A DNA stretch of 64,000 bases, taken from the NCBI GenBank assembly GCA_016710335.1, contig JADJXQ010000003.1:248001-312000 (forward strand), read 5' to 3'. The position numbers and the translations under genes were made by a program. The DNA is from Rhodospirillales bacterium. Lineage in GTDB: Bacteria > Pseudomonadota > Alphaproteobacteria > Rhodospirillales > Defluviicoccaceae. This document shows, piece after piece, positions 8,730 to 16,548 of this stretch. Every line of letters starts with the position of its first letter. Position 1 is the stretch's first letter. Below the pieces are notes generated by a model, which saw only the letters and a program-made list of their open reading frames with translations, ran no database searches and was not told where the DNA came from.

Positions 8730-9668
8730 ATGCATGTGCTGTGCGTTACCCCCAACATCTCCATCGACCGCACCGTCGGCGTTCCCGGCTTCGGCGCCGG
8801 CAAGGTCTGGCGGACGCGGCGGGTCAGCGTCGCCTGCGGCGGGAAAGGCGTCAACGTCGCCCGTGCAATTACTGCGCTGGGTCACCAGGCCACCTCAGCC
8901 GGATTGATTGCCGGGCACTTGGGACGCCTCGCGGCAGACCTTGCCGAAGCCGAGAGATTGCGCGCCGTCTGGACCGAGATCGAGGGCGAGACCCGCGTCT
9001 GCGTCATCGTCGTGGACGACAACGGCGCGACGACGGTCATCAACGAACCTGGTCCCCCGATCGCCAACCACCACTGGTCCCGCTTCGAGCGCGACGTTGC
9101 GGCAGCCGCAACGGCCGCCGATACGGTCTGCATCAGCGGCAGCCTGCCGCCCGGCTGTCCGCGCGGCGGTCTCGCCGGACTGATTGCCGCCGCTCGCGGC
9201 GATGGCAGCCGCCCGGTGTGGGTCGACACGAGCATGCCGGCGCTGGCGGAGGCGGCGGCAGCCGGGCCGGTCGCCATCAGGATCAACGCCGACGAGGCGG
9301 CGGCACTGCTCGGGCATCGGCCGTTGAAGCCGCTGGAGTTGCTGCGCGCTGCGCGAACCATCGCGGCGCGATGTGGAGGGCCGGTGGCGATCACCGATGG
9401 CGGCGCGCCGGCGGTGCTGGTCAGCAGGGAGAACGCCTGGCAGGCAGTGCCGCCGCCCATCGACCTCGTCAGCGCGGTCGGCAGCGGCGACTGCTTTCTG
9501 GCCGCCTTGATGGTGACGTTGACCGAATGCACAGATCCGGGCGCAGCGCTTCGCCGCGCCGTCGCGGCCGGCGCCGCCAACGCCCGCCACGCCGACGCCG
9601 GCGCCATTGACGCCGCCGAGGTGGCGCGCTTGACTGAGGAGACGCGCGTTGTGCGCCTCGATGGCTGA
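8730..9668 (+). CDS. PfkB-family sugar kinase (1-phosphofructokinase-like)
   Basis: The 312-residue protein belongs to the ribokinase/PfkB family, closest in layout to 1-phosphofructokinase and tagatose-6-phosphate kinase: MHVLCVTPNISIDRTV at the N-terminus and CGGKGVNVARAITALG at about residues 36-51 (PfkB signature 1). The C-terminal signature is VGSGDCFLAALM, where the general base Asp is present and GSGD replaces the usual GAGD. ISGSLPPG and INADEAAALLGH are also family motifs. It would phosphorylate a sugar phosphate using ATP in the cytoplasm. No PTS fructose genes are adjacent, so the exact substrate is open. ATG at 8730 is 87 bp from the divergent aroE-like start. It overlaps or closely precedes the downstream MDR gene. 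Confidence 0.85.
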   Translation: MHVLCVTPNISIDRTVGVPGFGAGKVWRTRRVSVACGGKGVNVARAITALGHQATSAGLIAGHLGRLAADLAEAERLRAVWTEIEGETRVCVIVVDDNGATTVINEPGPPIANHHWSRFERDVAAAATAADTVCISGSLPPGCPRGGLAGLIAAARGDGSRPVWVDTSMPALAEAAAAGPVAIRINADEAAALLGHRPLKPLELLRAARTIAARCGGPVAITDGGAPAVLVSRENAWQAVPPPIDLVSAVGSGDCFLAALMVTLTECTDPGAALRRAVAAGAANARHADAGAIDAAEVARLTEETRVVRLDG

Positions 9669-9687
9669 GCCGATAAGGAGGGAAGGA

Positions 9688-10704
9688 ATGGAGGTCTGGC
9701 AACTCACCGGCGGTTTCGGGATCGACCACCTGCAACGGCTGACCCGACCGGACCCGACGCCCGGAACCCGCGACGTCCTCCTGGAGATGAAGGCGGCGTC
9801 CCTCAACTACCGCGACATCCTCGCCGTCAACGGCGGCTACGCGCCGCGAGCGCAGCCGCCGTTGATCCCCGTCTCGGATGGCGTCGGGGTGGTGGTTGCG
9901 GTTGGCGACGCGGTCACGCGAGTGCGCGTCGGCGACCGGGTCTGTCCGATGTTCTTTCAGGACTGGATCGGCGGCGAGGCGCGCCAGGCGAAGATGTTCA
10001 CCAGCCTCGGCGGTCCCGTCGACGGGACGCTGGCGCAGTTCATGTGTCTCGGCGAGCAGGGCGTCACCATCGTTCCTGAACACTTGTCCGACGAGGAAGC
10101 GGCGACGCTGCCGTGCGCGGCTCTGACCGCCTGGAGCGCGCTGGCGACCCAGGGCGAGGTCGGTCCCTCCGATACGGTGCTGGTGCAGGGAACCGGCGGC
10201 GTCGCCCTATTTGCCCTGCAGTTCGCCAGGCTCATGGGCGCCCGGGTCATCATCACCTCGTCCCGCGACGACAAGCTGGCCCGCGCCCGCCAACTCGGCG
10301 CCGACGAGGCCATCAACTACCGCACCACTCCCGACTGGGACCGAGTGGTCAAGGACCTGACCGGCGGTGAGGGCTGCGACCACGTGATCGAACTGGGCGG
10401 CGCCGACACCCTCGCCAGATCCATTCGCGCCGCCCGCATCGGCGGCCGGATCAGCGTCATCGGGGTGCTCTCGGGCGCCAAAGCGGAGGTGGCCCTGCCC
10501 CTGGTGGTGATGCGCAATCTTCGCCTGCAGGGCGTAACCGTCGGCTCGCGCGACGGCTTCGAAGCCATGGGCCGCGCCATCGCCCGCCATCGCCTGCACC
10601 CGGTCCTCGACCGCGTGTTCCCGTTCGACGACGCACCGTCAGCCTTCCGCCACCTGGCCGCCGCCCGCCACTTCGGGAAAGTCTGCATCCGGCATCATCC
10701 CTGA
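9688..10704 (+). CDS. MDR-superfamily NAD(P)-dependent oxidoreductase, zinc-free quinone-oxidoreductase-like
   Basis: The 338-residue medium-chain dehydrogenase/reductase shows the GroES-like N-terminal domain (LNYRDILAVNGGY, PVSDGVGVVVAVGDAV) and a Rossmann domain with GTGGVALFALQFARLMGA at about residues 173-190. ITSSRDDKLARARQLGADE is typical of NADPH binding. The structural-zinc cysteine cluster of alcohol dehydrogenases is absent, which favours the quinone-oxidoreductase-like branch. ATG at 9688 is chosen because AAGGAGGG lies about 6 bases upstream, just after the pfkB stop at 9668; starts at 9649 and 9664 are possible but overlap pfkB. Translation is probably coupled with pfkB. The substrate is unknown. 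Confidence 0.83.
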   Translation: MEVWQLTGGFGIDHLQRLTRPDPTPGTRDVLLEMKAASLNYRDILAVNGGYAPRAQPPLIPVSDGVGVVVAVGDAVTRVRVGDRVCPMFFQDWIGGEARQAKMFTSLGGPVDGTLAQFMCLGEQGVTIVPEHLSDEEAATLPCAALTAWSALATQGEVGPSDTVLVQGTGGVALFALQFARLMGARVIITSSRDDKLARARQLGADEAINYRTTPDWDRVVKDLTGGEGCDHVIELGGADTLARSIRAARIGGRISVIGVLSGAKAEVALPLVVMRNLRLQGVTVGSRDGFEAMGRAIARHRLHPVLDRVFPFDDAPSAFRHLAAARHFGKVCIRHHP

Positions 10705-10775
10705 CACCGGAGTAACCGCACGCGAGCCCGAGAGAGTGGTGCTTACCGTGGTGTGGGCGCTGTCCTGCCCTGGCG

Positions 10776-11471
10776 TCAGCTCTCTCGGCCGCCGTCGTCG
10801 CGGTTGAGAACGTCGCGCACGAGTTGCGGCGTCACCTTGCGTTGTTGACGAAGCGCTTCTTCGTCGATGCGGGCGACCAGGCGGCGCGCCGCGTCGAACG
10901 AGCGCTCCATGCGGAGAAAAAGATAAGAGACAACGTCCTCGTCGATCCTGACCTGACGGTCGCCGAAGAGTTTCACCAGGACCGCGCGGATCATCGCATC
11001 GTCCGGGACCCCGAGGCCGACCGAAGGCGCGGCGCGCAGCCGCGATCGCAGATCGGCAAGCCGCAGCGGCCATCGCGACGGCGATTCCCGCCCGGTCAGC
11101 AGCATGTGCCGCCCCTGCTCGCGGACCATGTTGTAGAGGTGAAACAGCGCCGTTTCGGGCCCGTCGCCGACCAGGGCGTCGGCATCATCGATGGCGTAGG
11201 CGGGATAATCTTCCAGCAGATCCGCGATGTCGCGGGTTGCGATTTCGCTGCCGGTGAACAGGCGGCCGTGGGTTTGCGACAGAAACATTCTGACCAAGTG
11301 GGTCTTGCCGCAACCCGCGGGCCCATGCAGAACCAGCGCCGGCGACGGCCAGTCCGGCCAGCGATCGAGCCACGCAACAGCCTCGCGATTACTCCCGGCA
11401 ACCAGGAAATCGTCACCGGTGAGGGCGGGGCGGTGCTCGAGGTTCAGGATGAGCTGACGGGGGCCGGTCAT
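10776..11471 (-). CDS. hdaA: HdaA, DnaA-related AAA+ replication regulator
   Basis: The 231-residue protein is a DnaA-domain-III homologue without the DNA-binding domain IV, as expected for Hda/HdaA. Together with the DNA-loaded sliding clamp, HdaA promotes hydrolysis of DnaA-bound ATP and so limits replication initiation. Visible motifs are the N-terminal clamp-binding-like QLILNLEHRP, a Walker A-like HGPAGCGKTHLVRMF, YAIDDADAL in the Walker B position and LTGRESPSRWPLRLADLRSRL. The start is ATG at 11471, 35 bp downstream of the DUF2066 stop. The larger ORF that extends further upstream is an antisense artefact. The neighbourhood (purM, DUF2066, hdaA) is the usual alphaproteobacterial one and supports the assignment. 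Confidence 0.9.
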   Translation of the reverse strand: MTGPRQLILNLEHRPALTGDDFLVAGSNREAVAWLDRWPDWPSPALVLHGPAGCGKTHLVRMFLSQTHGRLFTGSEIATRDIADLLEDYPAYAIDDADALVGDGPETALFHLYNMVREQGRHMLLTGRESPSRWPLRLADLRSRLRAAPSVGLGVPDDAMIRAVLVKLFGDRQVRIDEDVVSYLFLRMERSFDAARRLVARIDEEALRQQRKVTPQLVRDVLNRDDGGRES

Positions 11472-11506
11472 GATGCGCGCTACAACGCGCTCCCAATGCG
11501 CCGGGG

Positions 11507-12643
11507 CTATGTCCGCCGCGGGGCCGGCGCCGGCTCCGGCCGCACGATCCACATGTCTCCGTCCCGAACCAGGTCGAGCGCCGAGGCCCGCAGGGCCTCC
11601 GCCAACTGCTCGATGCTGCCGAGGAAATGGAGGTTCAGGCGGACCTCCCGCCGCGTCAGAAGAATCACGTCCATTTCCTGGATCATCGGGATGCGCTCCA
11701 GGCGGGTGCGGACCGACAACCAGTCCGGAAGGCCGGTGACCGGGACCACAGCGGTGACGACGCCGCTTTGACCGCTGTCGATGACGGTCTCGCCCGGCCG
11801 CTGCTCCTGTAGGCTCGCGCTGACCGCGTCGGCGGCGCGCGCCAGAACCGTCTCCGCCGGCTCTCCCGGCTGGCCGTCGATGGTGACGGTGTAGGTGTCG
11901 AGTGGCCGGCCGCTTGTGTAGTGGGTGGATTTCACCATCGCAGTCGTGGGCTGGCCGCCTGTGGCTGCGGACATCTCGGCCACCGTCACCAGCGCGTCTT
12001 CCGTGCCGGCGCGTCGCGCGATGGCGATGATCGCCGCCGCATCGCCGTCGATCGCCTGTTCGGCGCCGATTGCCGCGATATCCTCCAGATCGCCATCCGG
12101 AACGATGATCGGGGCGGCGGCGCTGTCGGCGCCCCGGCCATACCATACGTCGCGCCATGGGTTGGGATCGTCCCACAGAATGCTGCGGCCGGCGGTCTTG
12201 AACACGGGAACGACGACCACCGGCGTGGCGAACGCTTCCACATATCGGACACCGTGGCTTTGCAGCAACTCCTGCACCGCATCGGCCTTGAAGCGGAAGT
12301 CAAGGGTAGCGACGTAGCGGACGGCGGATGTCTTCTCCTGGCGGATGGAGAAATCGGCGATCAGGCCGGTGAGTTCGGCTTCGTCGAGGGGTGGCACGGA
12401 GCCAGGATCGCGCGTCAGCCTGTCGAGCAGTCTTCCGAACGCCTTGCGCTCTCCGTCGCGGATCGCCTGCTCACGCGCGGTTGCCGCGGATGCGGCGGTG
12501 ACGTCCACCGCCACGCCGTCGACCTGGTAGACATCCGCCCCGGCCGCTACCCGGGGCGCCGCCACATTTGCGGCGGCAATCGCGACCAGGACGGTCAGGA
12601 AGTGGTGCCAGGCGCGTCGCGTCAAGCCAGAACGAAGGGTCAT
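11507..12643 (-). CDS. DUF2066 domain-containing exported protein
   Basis: A 378-residue protein with an N-terminal signal peptide (basic LTRRAW, hydrophobic [13 protein letters not shown], likely cleavage after RVAAG) and a DUF2066 body: [17 protein letters not shown], then [20 protein letters not shown], which is characteristic of the family. The function is unknown; the family is conserved in proteobacteria, typically beside hdaA/hda and purM, as here. ATG at 12643 gives the signal peptide; longer readings lack support. The protein is presumably periplasmic or outer-membrane associated. It is transcribed divergently from purM with about 90 bp between them and probably in one unit with hdaA. 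Confidence 0.83.
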   Translation of the reverse strand: MTLRSGLTRRAWHHFLTVLVAIAAANVAAPRVAAGADVYQVDGVAVDVTAASAATAREQAIRDGERKAFGRLLDRLTRDPGSVPPLDEAELTGLIADFSIRQEKTSAVRYVATLDFRFKADAVQELLQSHGVRYVEAFATPVVVVPVFKTAGRSILWDDPNPWRDVWYGRGADSAAAPIIVPDGDLEDIAAIGAEQAIDGDAAAIIAIARRAGTEDALVTVAEMSAATGGQPTTAMVKSTHYTSGRPLDTYTVTIDGQPGEPAETVLARAADAVSASLQEQRPGETVIDSGQSGVVTAVVPVTGLPDWLSVRTRLERIPMIQEMDVILLTRREVRLNLHFLGSIEQLAEALRASALDLVRDGDMWIVRPEPAPAPRRT

Positions 12644-12720
12644 TGCATGCCGTCCGGGATACGATATGGTCGGGCTGCTCGCGCTGCACAGGCGCTTTCT
12701 CTTTGTATCACTTTGCACGA

Positions 12721-12735
12721 AGGGAGGAAGCCATA
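12721..12735 (+). promoter_or_regulatory. Ribosome-binding site that points to an ATA start codon for purM
   Basis: AGGGAGG at 12721-12727 is a strong Shine-Dalgarno sequence. Five bases downstream is ATA (12733-12735) followed by codons for [15 protein letters not shown], matching where PurM proteins begin. There is no in-frame ATG nearby; the closest in-frame alternative start is TTG at 12703, which lies before the Shine-Dalgarno site and has none of its own. Either ATA is used for initiation or an ATG has mutated or been miscalled. Confidence 0.6.
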
Positions 12736-13797
12736 AGCGGTGACCGCTACAAAGTCGCCGGGGTCGACATCGACGCCGGCAATGCGCTCGTGGAGGCAAT
12801 CAAGCCGCTCGCCAAAGCGACCGCGCGCCGCGGCACCGTCGGTGGCCTCGGGGGATTCGGCGGTCTGTTCGATGTGCGCGCCGCCGGGTACGACGACCCG
12901 CTGTTGGTCGCGGCGACGGACGGCGTCGGCACCAAGCTGAAGGTGGCGTCGGTGGTTGGCCGTCACGACACGATCGGCATCGACCTGGTTGCCATGTGCG
13001 TCAACGACCTGGTGGTGCAGGGCGCCGAGCCGCTGTTCTTCCTCGACTATTTCGCGACCGGGCGGTTATCTGTGGAGCGTGCGCGGGACGTGGTGAGCGG
13101 CATCGTCGAAGGCTGCCGCCTCGCCAACTGCGCCCTGATCGGCGGCGAGACGGCGGAGATGCCCGGGATGTATGGCGCCGACGACTACGATCTCGCGGGC
13201 TTCGCGGTCGGCGCCGTAGAACGGGGGCAGGTGCTGACCGGCGAGGCGGTCCGCGCCGGCGACGTGCTGCTCGGCCTCGCCTCAAGTGGTTTGCACAGCA
13301 ACGGTTTCAGCCTGGTGCGCACGATCGTCGAAGAGATGCGAGCCGACTATGCCGAGCCGGCGCCATTCGACCGCTCGCGGTCGCTGGGAGAGGCGCTGTT
13401 GGAGCCGACGCGGATCTACGTCGCAAGTTGTCTCGCCGCGTGCCGGTCCGGTGGTGTCCACGCGTTCGCGCACATCACAGGCGGCGGCATCGTCGAGAAC
13501 GTGCCGCGAGTGCTGCCGGCCGGGCTGTGCGCAGTCATCGATGCAGCGTCATGGCCGCTGCCGCCGGTATACCGGTGGCTCATGGATCGAGGCGGGCTGA
13601 TGCCGGCGGAGTTGGCGCGTGTTTTCAATTGCGGCATCGGCATGATCGCCGTCGCGGCACCTGATGCGGTCGACGCGGTTCGCGCGATCCTTGAACAGGG
13701 CGGCGAGACGGTCTTCGTCATCGGCCGGGTCATCCCCCGAGACCAGGGCGCTGCAGCCGTGACAGTGACGGGAGGCGAGCGCGCGTGGCGAAGTTGA
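12733..13797 (+). CDS. purM: Phosphoribosylformylglycinamidine cyclo-ligase (AIR synthetase)
   Basis: PurM converts FGAM and ATP to 5-aminoimidazole ribonucleotide, step five of purine synthesis. The 354-residue product has the family landmarks in order: [18 protein letters not shown] near the N-terminus, the Gly-rich [43 protein letters not shown], then [24 protein letters not shown] and [16 protein letters not shown]. Length matches the usual 345-355. The start appears to be ATA at 12733, placed by a strong Shine-Dalgarno site and homology. The last 13 bases overlap purN, indicating translational coupling. It is divergent from the DUF2066 gene. Confidence 0.95.
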   Translation: MSGDRYKVAGVDIDAGNALVEAIKPLAKATARRGTVGGLGGFGGLFDVRAAGYDDPLLVAATDGVGTKLKVASVVGRHDTIGIDLVAMCVNDLVVQGAEPLFFLDYFATGRLSVERARDVVSGIVEGCRLANCALIGGETAEMPGMYGADDYDLAGFAVGAVERGQVLTGEAVRAGDVLLGLASSGLHSNGFSLVRTIVEEMRADYAEPAPFDRSRSLGEALLEPTRIYVASCLAACRSGGVHAFAHITGGGIVENVPRVLPAGLCAVIDAASWPLPPVYRWLMDRGGLMPAELARVFNCGIGMIAVAAPDAVDAVRAILEQGGETVFVIGRVIPRDQGAAAVTVTGGERAWRS

Positions 13798-14447
13798 AGG
13801 TCGCGGTGCTGATCTCCGGGCGCGGAACCAACCTGCAGGCGTTGATCGGCGCCTGCGCAGCCGAAGCGTTCCCGGCGGAGCTTGTACTGGTGGTGTCCAA
13901 CGTTGCCGGCGCCGCCGGACTCGTGCGTGCCGAGGCGGCCGGGATCGCGACAAGCGTGGTCGATCATCGTGACTTCAGAGATCGCCGTTCTTTCGAAGAC
14001 GCGGTGCATGACGCGCTGAAATGCGCAGGCGCCGAGTTGGTGTGCCTGGCCGGTTTCATGCGCATCCTCACCGAGGATTTCGTAAGTCGCTGGCGGGACC
14101 GTTTGATCAACATTCACCCGTCCCTGTTGCCGGCGTTCCGCGGCCTCAACGTTCATGAACGGGTGCTCGAGTACGGCGCCCGGTTTTCCGGCTGCACCGT
14201 GCATTTCGTGCGTCCGACCATGGACGACGGCCCGATCATCGTCCAGGCCGTTGTTCCGGTGCTGCCGGACGATACGCCCGAAACCCTGGCGCAACGGGTT
14301 CTTGCGGAAGAGCACATGATCTATCCGCTGGCGGTGCGGCTGATCGCCGAGTCCCGCGTCCGTATCTCCGACGAGACGGTTCTGGTCCGTGACGCTCGTG
14401 CCGCGCGCGGGGCGCTCATCAACCCGTCGCTGCCGACGTCCCGCTAG
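13785..14447 (+). CDS. purN: Phosphoribosylglycinamide formyltransferase (GAR transformylase)
   Basis: PurN transfers the formyl group of 10-formyltetrahydrofolate to GAR, the third step of purine synthesis. The 220-residue protein contains [16 protein letters not shown] at the phosphate-binding N-terminus, the catalytic region [15 protein letters not shown] with Asn and His, and [15 protein letters not shown] with the catalytic Asp. It starts at GTG 13785 inside the purM end, so purM and purN form one translationally coupled unit. The C-terminus is a little longer than that of E. coli PurN. A MITE-like element begins 75 bp downstream. Confidence 0.96.
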   Translation: MAKLKVAVLISGRGTNLQALIGACAAEAFPAELVLVVSNVAGAAGLVRAEAAGIATSVVDHRDFRDRRSFEDAVHDALKCAGAELVCLAGFMRILTEDFVSRWRDRLINIHPSLLPAFRGLNVHERVLEYGARFSGCTVHFVRPTMDDGPIIVQAVVPVLPDDTPETLAQRVLAEEHMIYPLAVRLIAESRVRISDETVLVRDARAARGALINPSLPTSR

Positions 14448-14521
14448 TGCGCAGACCCCGCACCCGCGTGAACAGCGCTTAGAACGCGCGCGTCGCCGAA
14501 AACGACGTCATGGCGTCTGTC

Positions 14522-14628
14522 CTGGTGCAGAGGCCCATTCGGATGATCCATTTGACTGGGTCAGATCGTGAACTGGAATCAGCCCGTTGCGTGCAGCGGT
14601 GCATTCTTCGAATGCACCGCTGCAGTAG
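14522..14628 (-). repeat. MITE-like palindromic element, copy A
   Basis: One of four related elements in the window, in reverse orientation relative to the others. Read on the minus strand it starts CTACTGCAGCGG and ends near CTCTGCACCAG. Its 5' hairpin is perfect here: GGTGCATTC, loop GAA, GAATGCACC. The interior (GCTGCACGCAAC, then GATTC) aligns with copy D at 61696, with more drift in the 3' half. It lies in the gap between purN and the convergent ndk gene. No coding capacity. Confidence 0.8.
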
Positions 14629-14679
14629 CGCGTCTGCCCCTTCGCGTCTGCCGATCCAGCACGAACGGGCAGGACGACG

Positions 14680-14710
14680 GTGCGGTCAGACCGGGTTGAT
14701 CTGACCGCAC
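14680..14710. terminator. Perfect hairpin between convergent purN and ndk
   Basis: GTGCGGTCAGA (14680-14690) and TCTGACCGCAC (14700-14710) are exact inverted repeats: an 11-bp stem with a 9-base loop. It sits between the 3' ends of purN and ndk, where a bidirectional transcription stop would be useful, but no U-run follows on either strand, so it is not a classical intrinsic terminator. Confidence 0.45.
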
Positions 14711-14778
14711 GCAATCCGGCTGACGCTTGCTACCGCGCCGGTGAGCGCGGTCGCCATCGCAACGAGTGTGGAGGGGGT

Positions 14779-15201
14779 TCAGCCGACGATGTCGCAGTCG
14801 CTGAAGAAGAAGCGGATTTCCTTGTCGGCGTTCTCCGGCGAATCGGAGCCGTGGACGGAGTTTTCCTGAACGTCGATCCCGAACAGTTTGCGGATCGTAC
14901 CCTCGCCGGCGCTGGCCGGGTTGGTCGCGCCCATGATGTCGCGGTTGCGCTGCACCGCGTCTTCGCCATGCAGAACCTGAGCGACAACCGGGCCGGAGCA
15001 CATGTAATCGCACAACTCTCCGTAGAACGGCCGTTCGCGGTGAACGGCGTAGAAGGCCTCGGCCTGGGACCGGGTCAGATGCAGGCGCCGCTGAGCGACG
15101 ATGCGGAGTCCGCCCTCTTCGAAGAGCGCGTTGATCTTGCCGGTGATGTTCCGCGCCGTGGCATCCGGTTTGATGATCGACAATGTTTGTTGGACAGCCA
15201 T
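14779..15201 (-). CDS. ndk: Nucleoside diphosphate kinase
   Basis: Ndk equilibrates NTP and NDP pools through a phosphohistidine intermediate in the cytoplasm. The 140-residue product matches the family length exactly and shows [13 protein letters not shown] at the N-terminus, [14 protein letters not shown], the nucleotide-binding [10 protein letters not shown] and the active site NSVHGSDS with the catalytic His. ATG at 15201 is preceded by GGAGGGGCGGG. The gene is convergent with purN, and its upstream region (15202-15605) contains a minus-strand terminator-like hairpin and candidate small RNA. The assignment is essentially certain. Confidence 0.97.
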   Translation of the reverse strand: MAVQQTLSIIKPDATARNITGKINALFEEGGLRIVAQRRLHLTRSQAEAFYAVHRERPFYGELCDYMCSGPVVAQVLHGEDAVQRNRDIMGATNPASAGEGTIRKLFGIDVQENSVHGSDSPENADKEIRFFFSDCDIVG

Positions 15202-15399
15202 GGTCCCGCCCCTCCAGTTCGTATAAGGATATGATGACAGTCACGAGATCGTTCGCTCGGCAAGCAGAGACGCCGGCTGCACCGCCATCGGCCTCCGCAA
15301 GGACGCCGGCGCCTTATAGACCGACGCCGATGGCGGAGCAACCGCGACGTCCAGGCTGCGGCCCGCACTCCCTCGCTCCTCGTCGGCGCGGCCTCGCGG

Positions 15400-15429
15400 A
15401 AAAAAATGGGGCCGGCACTGCCGGCCCCA
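15400..15429 (-). terminator. Strong intrinsic terminator reading on the minus strand, upstream of ndk
   Basis: On the minus strand TGGGGCCGGCA and TGCCGGCCCCA form an 11-bp perfect GC-rich stem (15407-15417 with 15419-15429), immediately followed by TTTTTT (complement of the A-run 15401-15406). This is a textbook rho-independent terminator. It has no protein-coding minus-strand gene upstream, since the btuF-like gene is on the plus strand, so it must end a non-coding transcript or attenuate an ndk leader. Confidence 0.75.
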
Positions 15430-15478
15430 GTTGGTGCTTTCGAGGGAAGGGAGAACTCCGGATGGCATGACCATCCGC
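15400..15478 (-). ncRNA. Candidate small RNA (or ndk leader with attenuator)
   Basis: The minus strand here has the layout of a trans-acting bacterial small RNA. First comes a 5' hairpin (a 7-bp stem of CGGATGG and its complement, 15459-15477). Then there is an unpaired pyrimidine-rich segment containing CUCCCUUCCCUC (about 15440-15452), which could pair with Shine-Dalgarno sequences. The intrinsic terminator at 15400-15429 ends it. The perfect CRP-type palindrome 15512-15527 is centred 41.5 bp upstream of position 15478, the class II activation distance, though the -10 candidate is weak. If real, the RNA would be about 79 nt. The 5' end is inferred; an attenuated ndk leader is the main alternative. 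Confidence 0.35.
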
Positions 15479-15511
15479 GAAAGACACTACAGCAACACGG
15501 CATAGTTGCAT

Positions 15512-15527
15512 GTGACGGCCGTCACAG
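15512..15527. promoter_or_regulatory. Perfect CRP/FNR-type operator palindrome
   Basis: TGTGACGGCCGTCACA is a perfect 16-bp palindrome that matches the CRP consensus TGTGA-N6-TCACA exactly. It lies in the intergenic region between ndk (minus) and the btuF-like gene (plus, start 15606), 78 bp before the latter. Either direction could be regulated; the candidate small RNA on the minus strand begins at a class II distance. Sequence identity to the site is direct; use by a CRP homologue is inference. Confidence 0.55.
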
Positions 15528-15605
15528 CAGAGTCATTTTCCTCCCGCCGGCCAGCAAGGTTGATGCGGGTGTCTGTCGGGCGGCAGAGCAGCCAGGATTG
15601 TTGGC

Positions 15606-16448
15606 ATGGACAACGACCGCATCAATGAGAGCACTCTCATCATAGACGCCGCGGGGCGGCATCATCAGCCTGCGGGACGGGACGCCCGCATCGTCTCGCT
15701 GGTGCCGAGCATAACGGAGCTTCTGTTCGATCTTGGACTCGGCGCCCATGTGGTCGGGCGGACCGCCTTTTGCGTGCATCCAGTGGGGCGCGTCAAGCGC
15801 GTCCGCAGCGTCGGCGGCACCAAGCAGGTCAACCGGGACAAGCTGCATGCGCTGGCGCCGACCCATGTCATCGTCAATGTAGATGAAACCCCGCGCCGGC
15901 TCGCTGAAGAGCTTGCCGAACAGGGCTATGCGGTAGTGGTGACCCACCCCATCGAGGTGTCCGATAATCTCGCGCTGTTTCGCTTGCTGGGCGCGCTGTT
16001 CGACCGTGCCGCTCCGGCGGAGGCCCTCTGCCGCCGTTTCGAGCAGGCATACGACGGCGCTGTCGCCGCCGCCGCCGCCCTGCCGGCACTCCGGGTGCTT
16101 TACCTGATCTGGAAGGAGCCTTGGATGACCGTTTCGCGCGACACCTACATCTCGCGCATGCTGGCGCTGGTTCGCTGGCAGACGATGCCGGAAGTCGCCG
16201 AGGTTCGCTACCCGACGATCCCGTTGACGGACGCGGATCTTGAGAAGGTCGACCTGGTGCTGTTCAGCTCCGAGCCGTTTCCGTTCACGGTGAGCCATGT
16301 GGCCGCGTTCCAGGACGCCCATCCGGCCCACCGCGACTCCTGCCTCCTTATCGACGGCCAGATGGTGTCCTGGTACGGCAGCCGCGCCATTGCCGGGCTC
16401 GACTATCTGACACGGTTGGCGGCGGCTGATCGCGTCGTCACCCCCTGA
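15606..16448 (+). CDS. BtuF-like helical-backbone metal receptor (TroA superfamily), no signal peptide
   Basis: The 280-residue protein has the class III periplasmic-binding fold of vitamin B12 and metal-chelate receptors: RIVSLVPSITELLFDLGLG at about residues 29-47, VVGRTAFCVHPVGRVK, VGGTKQVNRDKLHALAPTHV, YLIWKEPWMTVSRDTYI and the C-terminal MVSWYGSRAIAGLDYL. Its N-terminus (MDNDRINESTLIIDAAGRHH) has no hydrophobic signal segment, so it is predicted to be cytoplasmic, unlike BtuF. Cytoplasmic members of this family are known but not functionally assigned. No ABC permease or ATPase is adjacent. ATG at 15606 has a weak AGGA 9 bases upstream. A perfect CRP-type palindrome lies 78 bp upstream. 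Confidence 0.75.
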   Translation: MDNDRINESTLIIDAAGRHHQPAGRDARIVSLVPSITELLFDLGLGAHVVGRTAFCVHPVGRVKRVRSVGGTKQVNRDKLHALAPTHVIVNVDETPRRLAEELAEQGYAVVVTHPIEVSDNLALFRLLGALFDRAAPAEALCRRFEQAYDGAVAAAAALPALRVLYLIWKEPWMTVSRDTYISRMLALVRWQTMPEVAEVRYPTIPLTDADLEKVDLVLFSSEPFPFTVSHVAAFQDAHPAHRDSCLLIDGQMVSWYGSRAIAGLDYLTRLAAADRVVTP

Positions 16449-16548
16449 CGCTGACGGCAGCCGCGACGCCTCTCCGGCGCCCTTGGGGCGCTCCTGCGGA
16501 TGCGATCGACCCCGGCCCCCACGAGGGCGGCCGGCGTAAACCCTGGTC

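Noticed and set aside
10731..10789. CCGAGAGAG/CTCTCTCGG inverted repeat as the terminator of the MDR gene
   Set aside because: The arms are about 40 bp apart, and one arm lies in the hdaA coding end, so a simple terminator is not convincing.
11472..12176. Extension of hdaA to 466 codons
   Set aside because: The extra residues run antiparallel in frame through DUF2066 and have no similarity to HdaA; ATG at 11471 gives the correct N-terminus.
15202..15605. Cobalamin riboswitch ahead of the btuF-like gene
   Set aside because: No B12-box-like core is visible; the only ordered elements are the palindrome and the terminator on the opposite strand.
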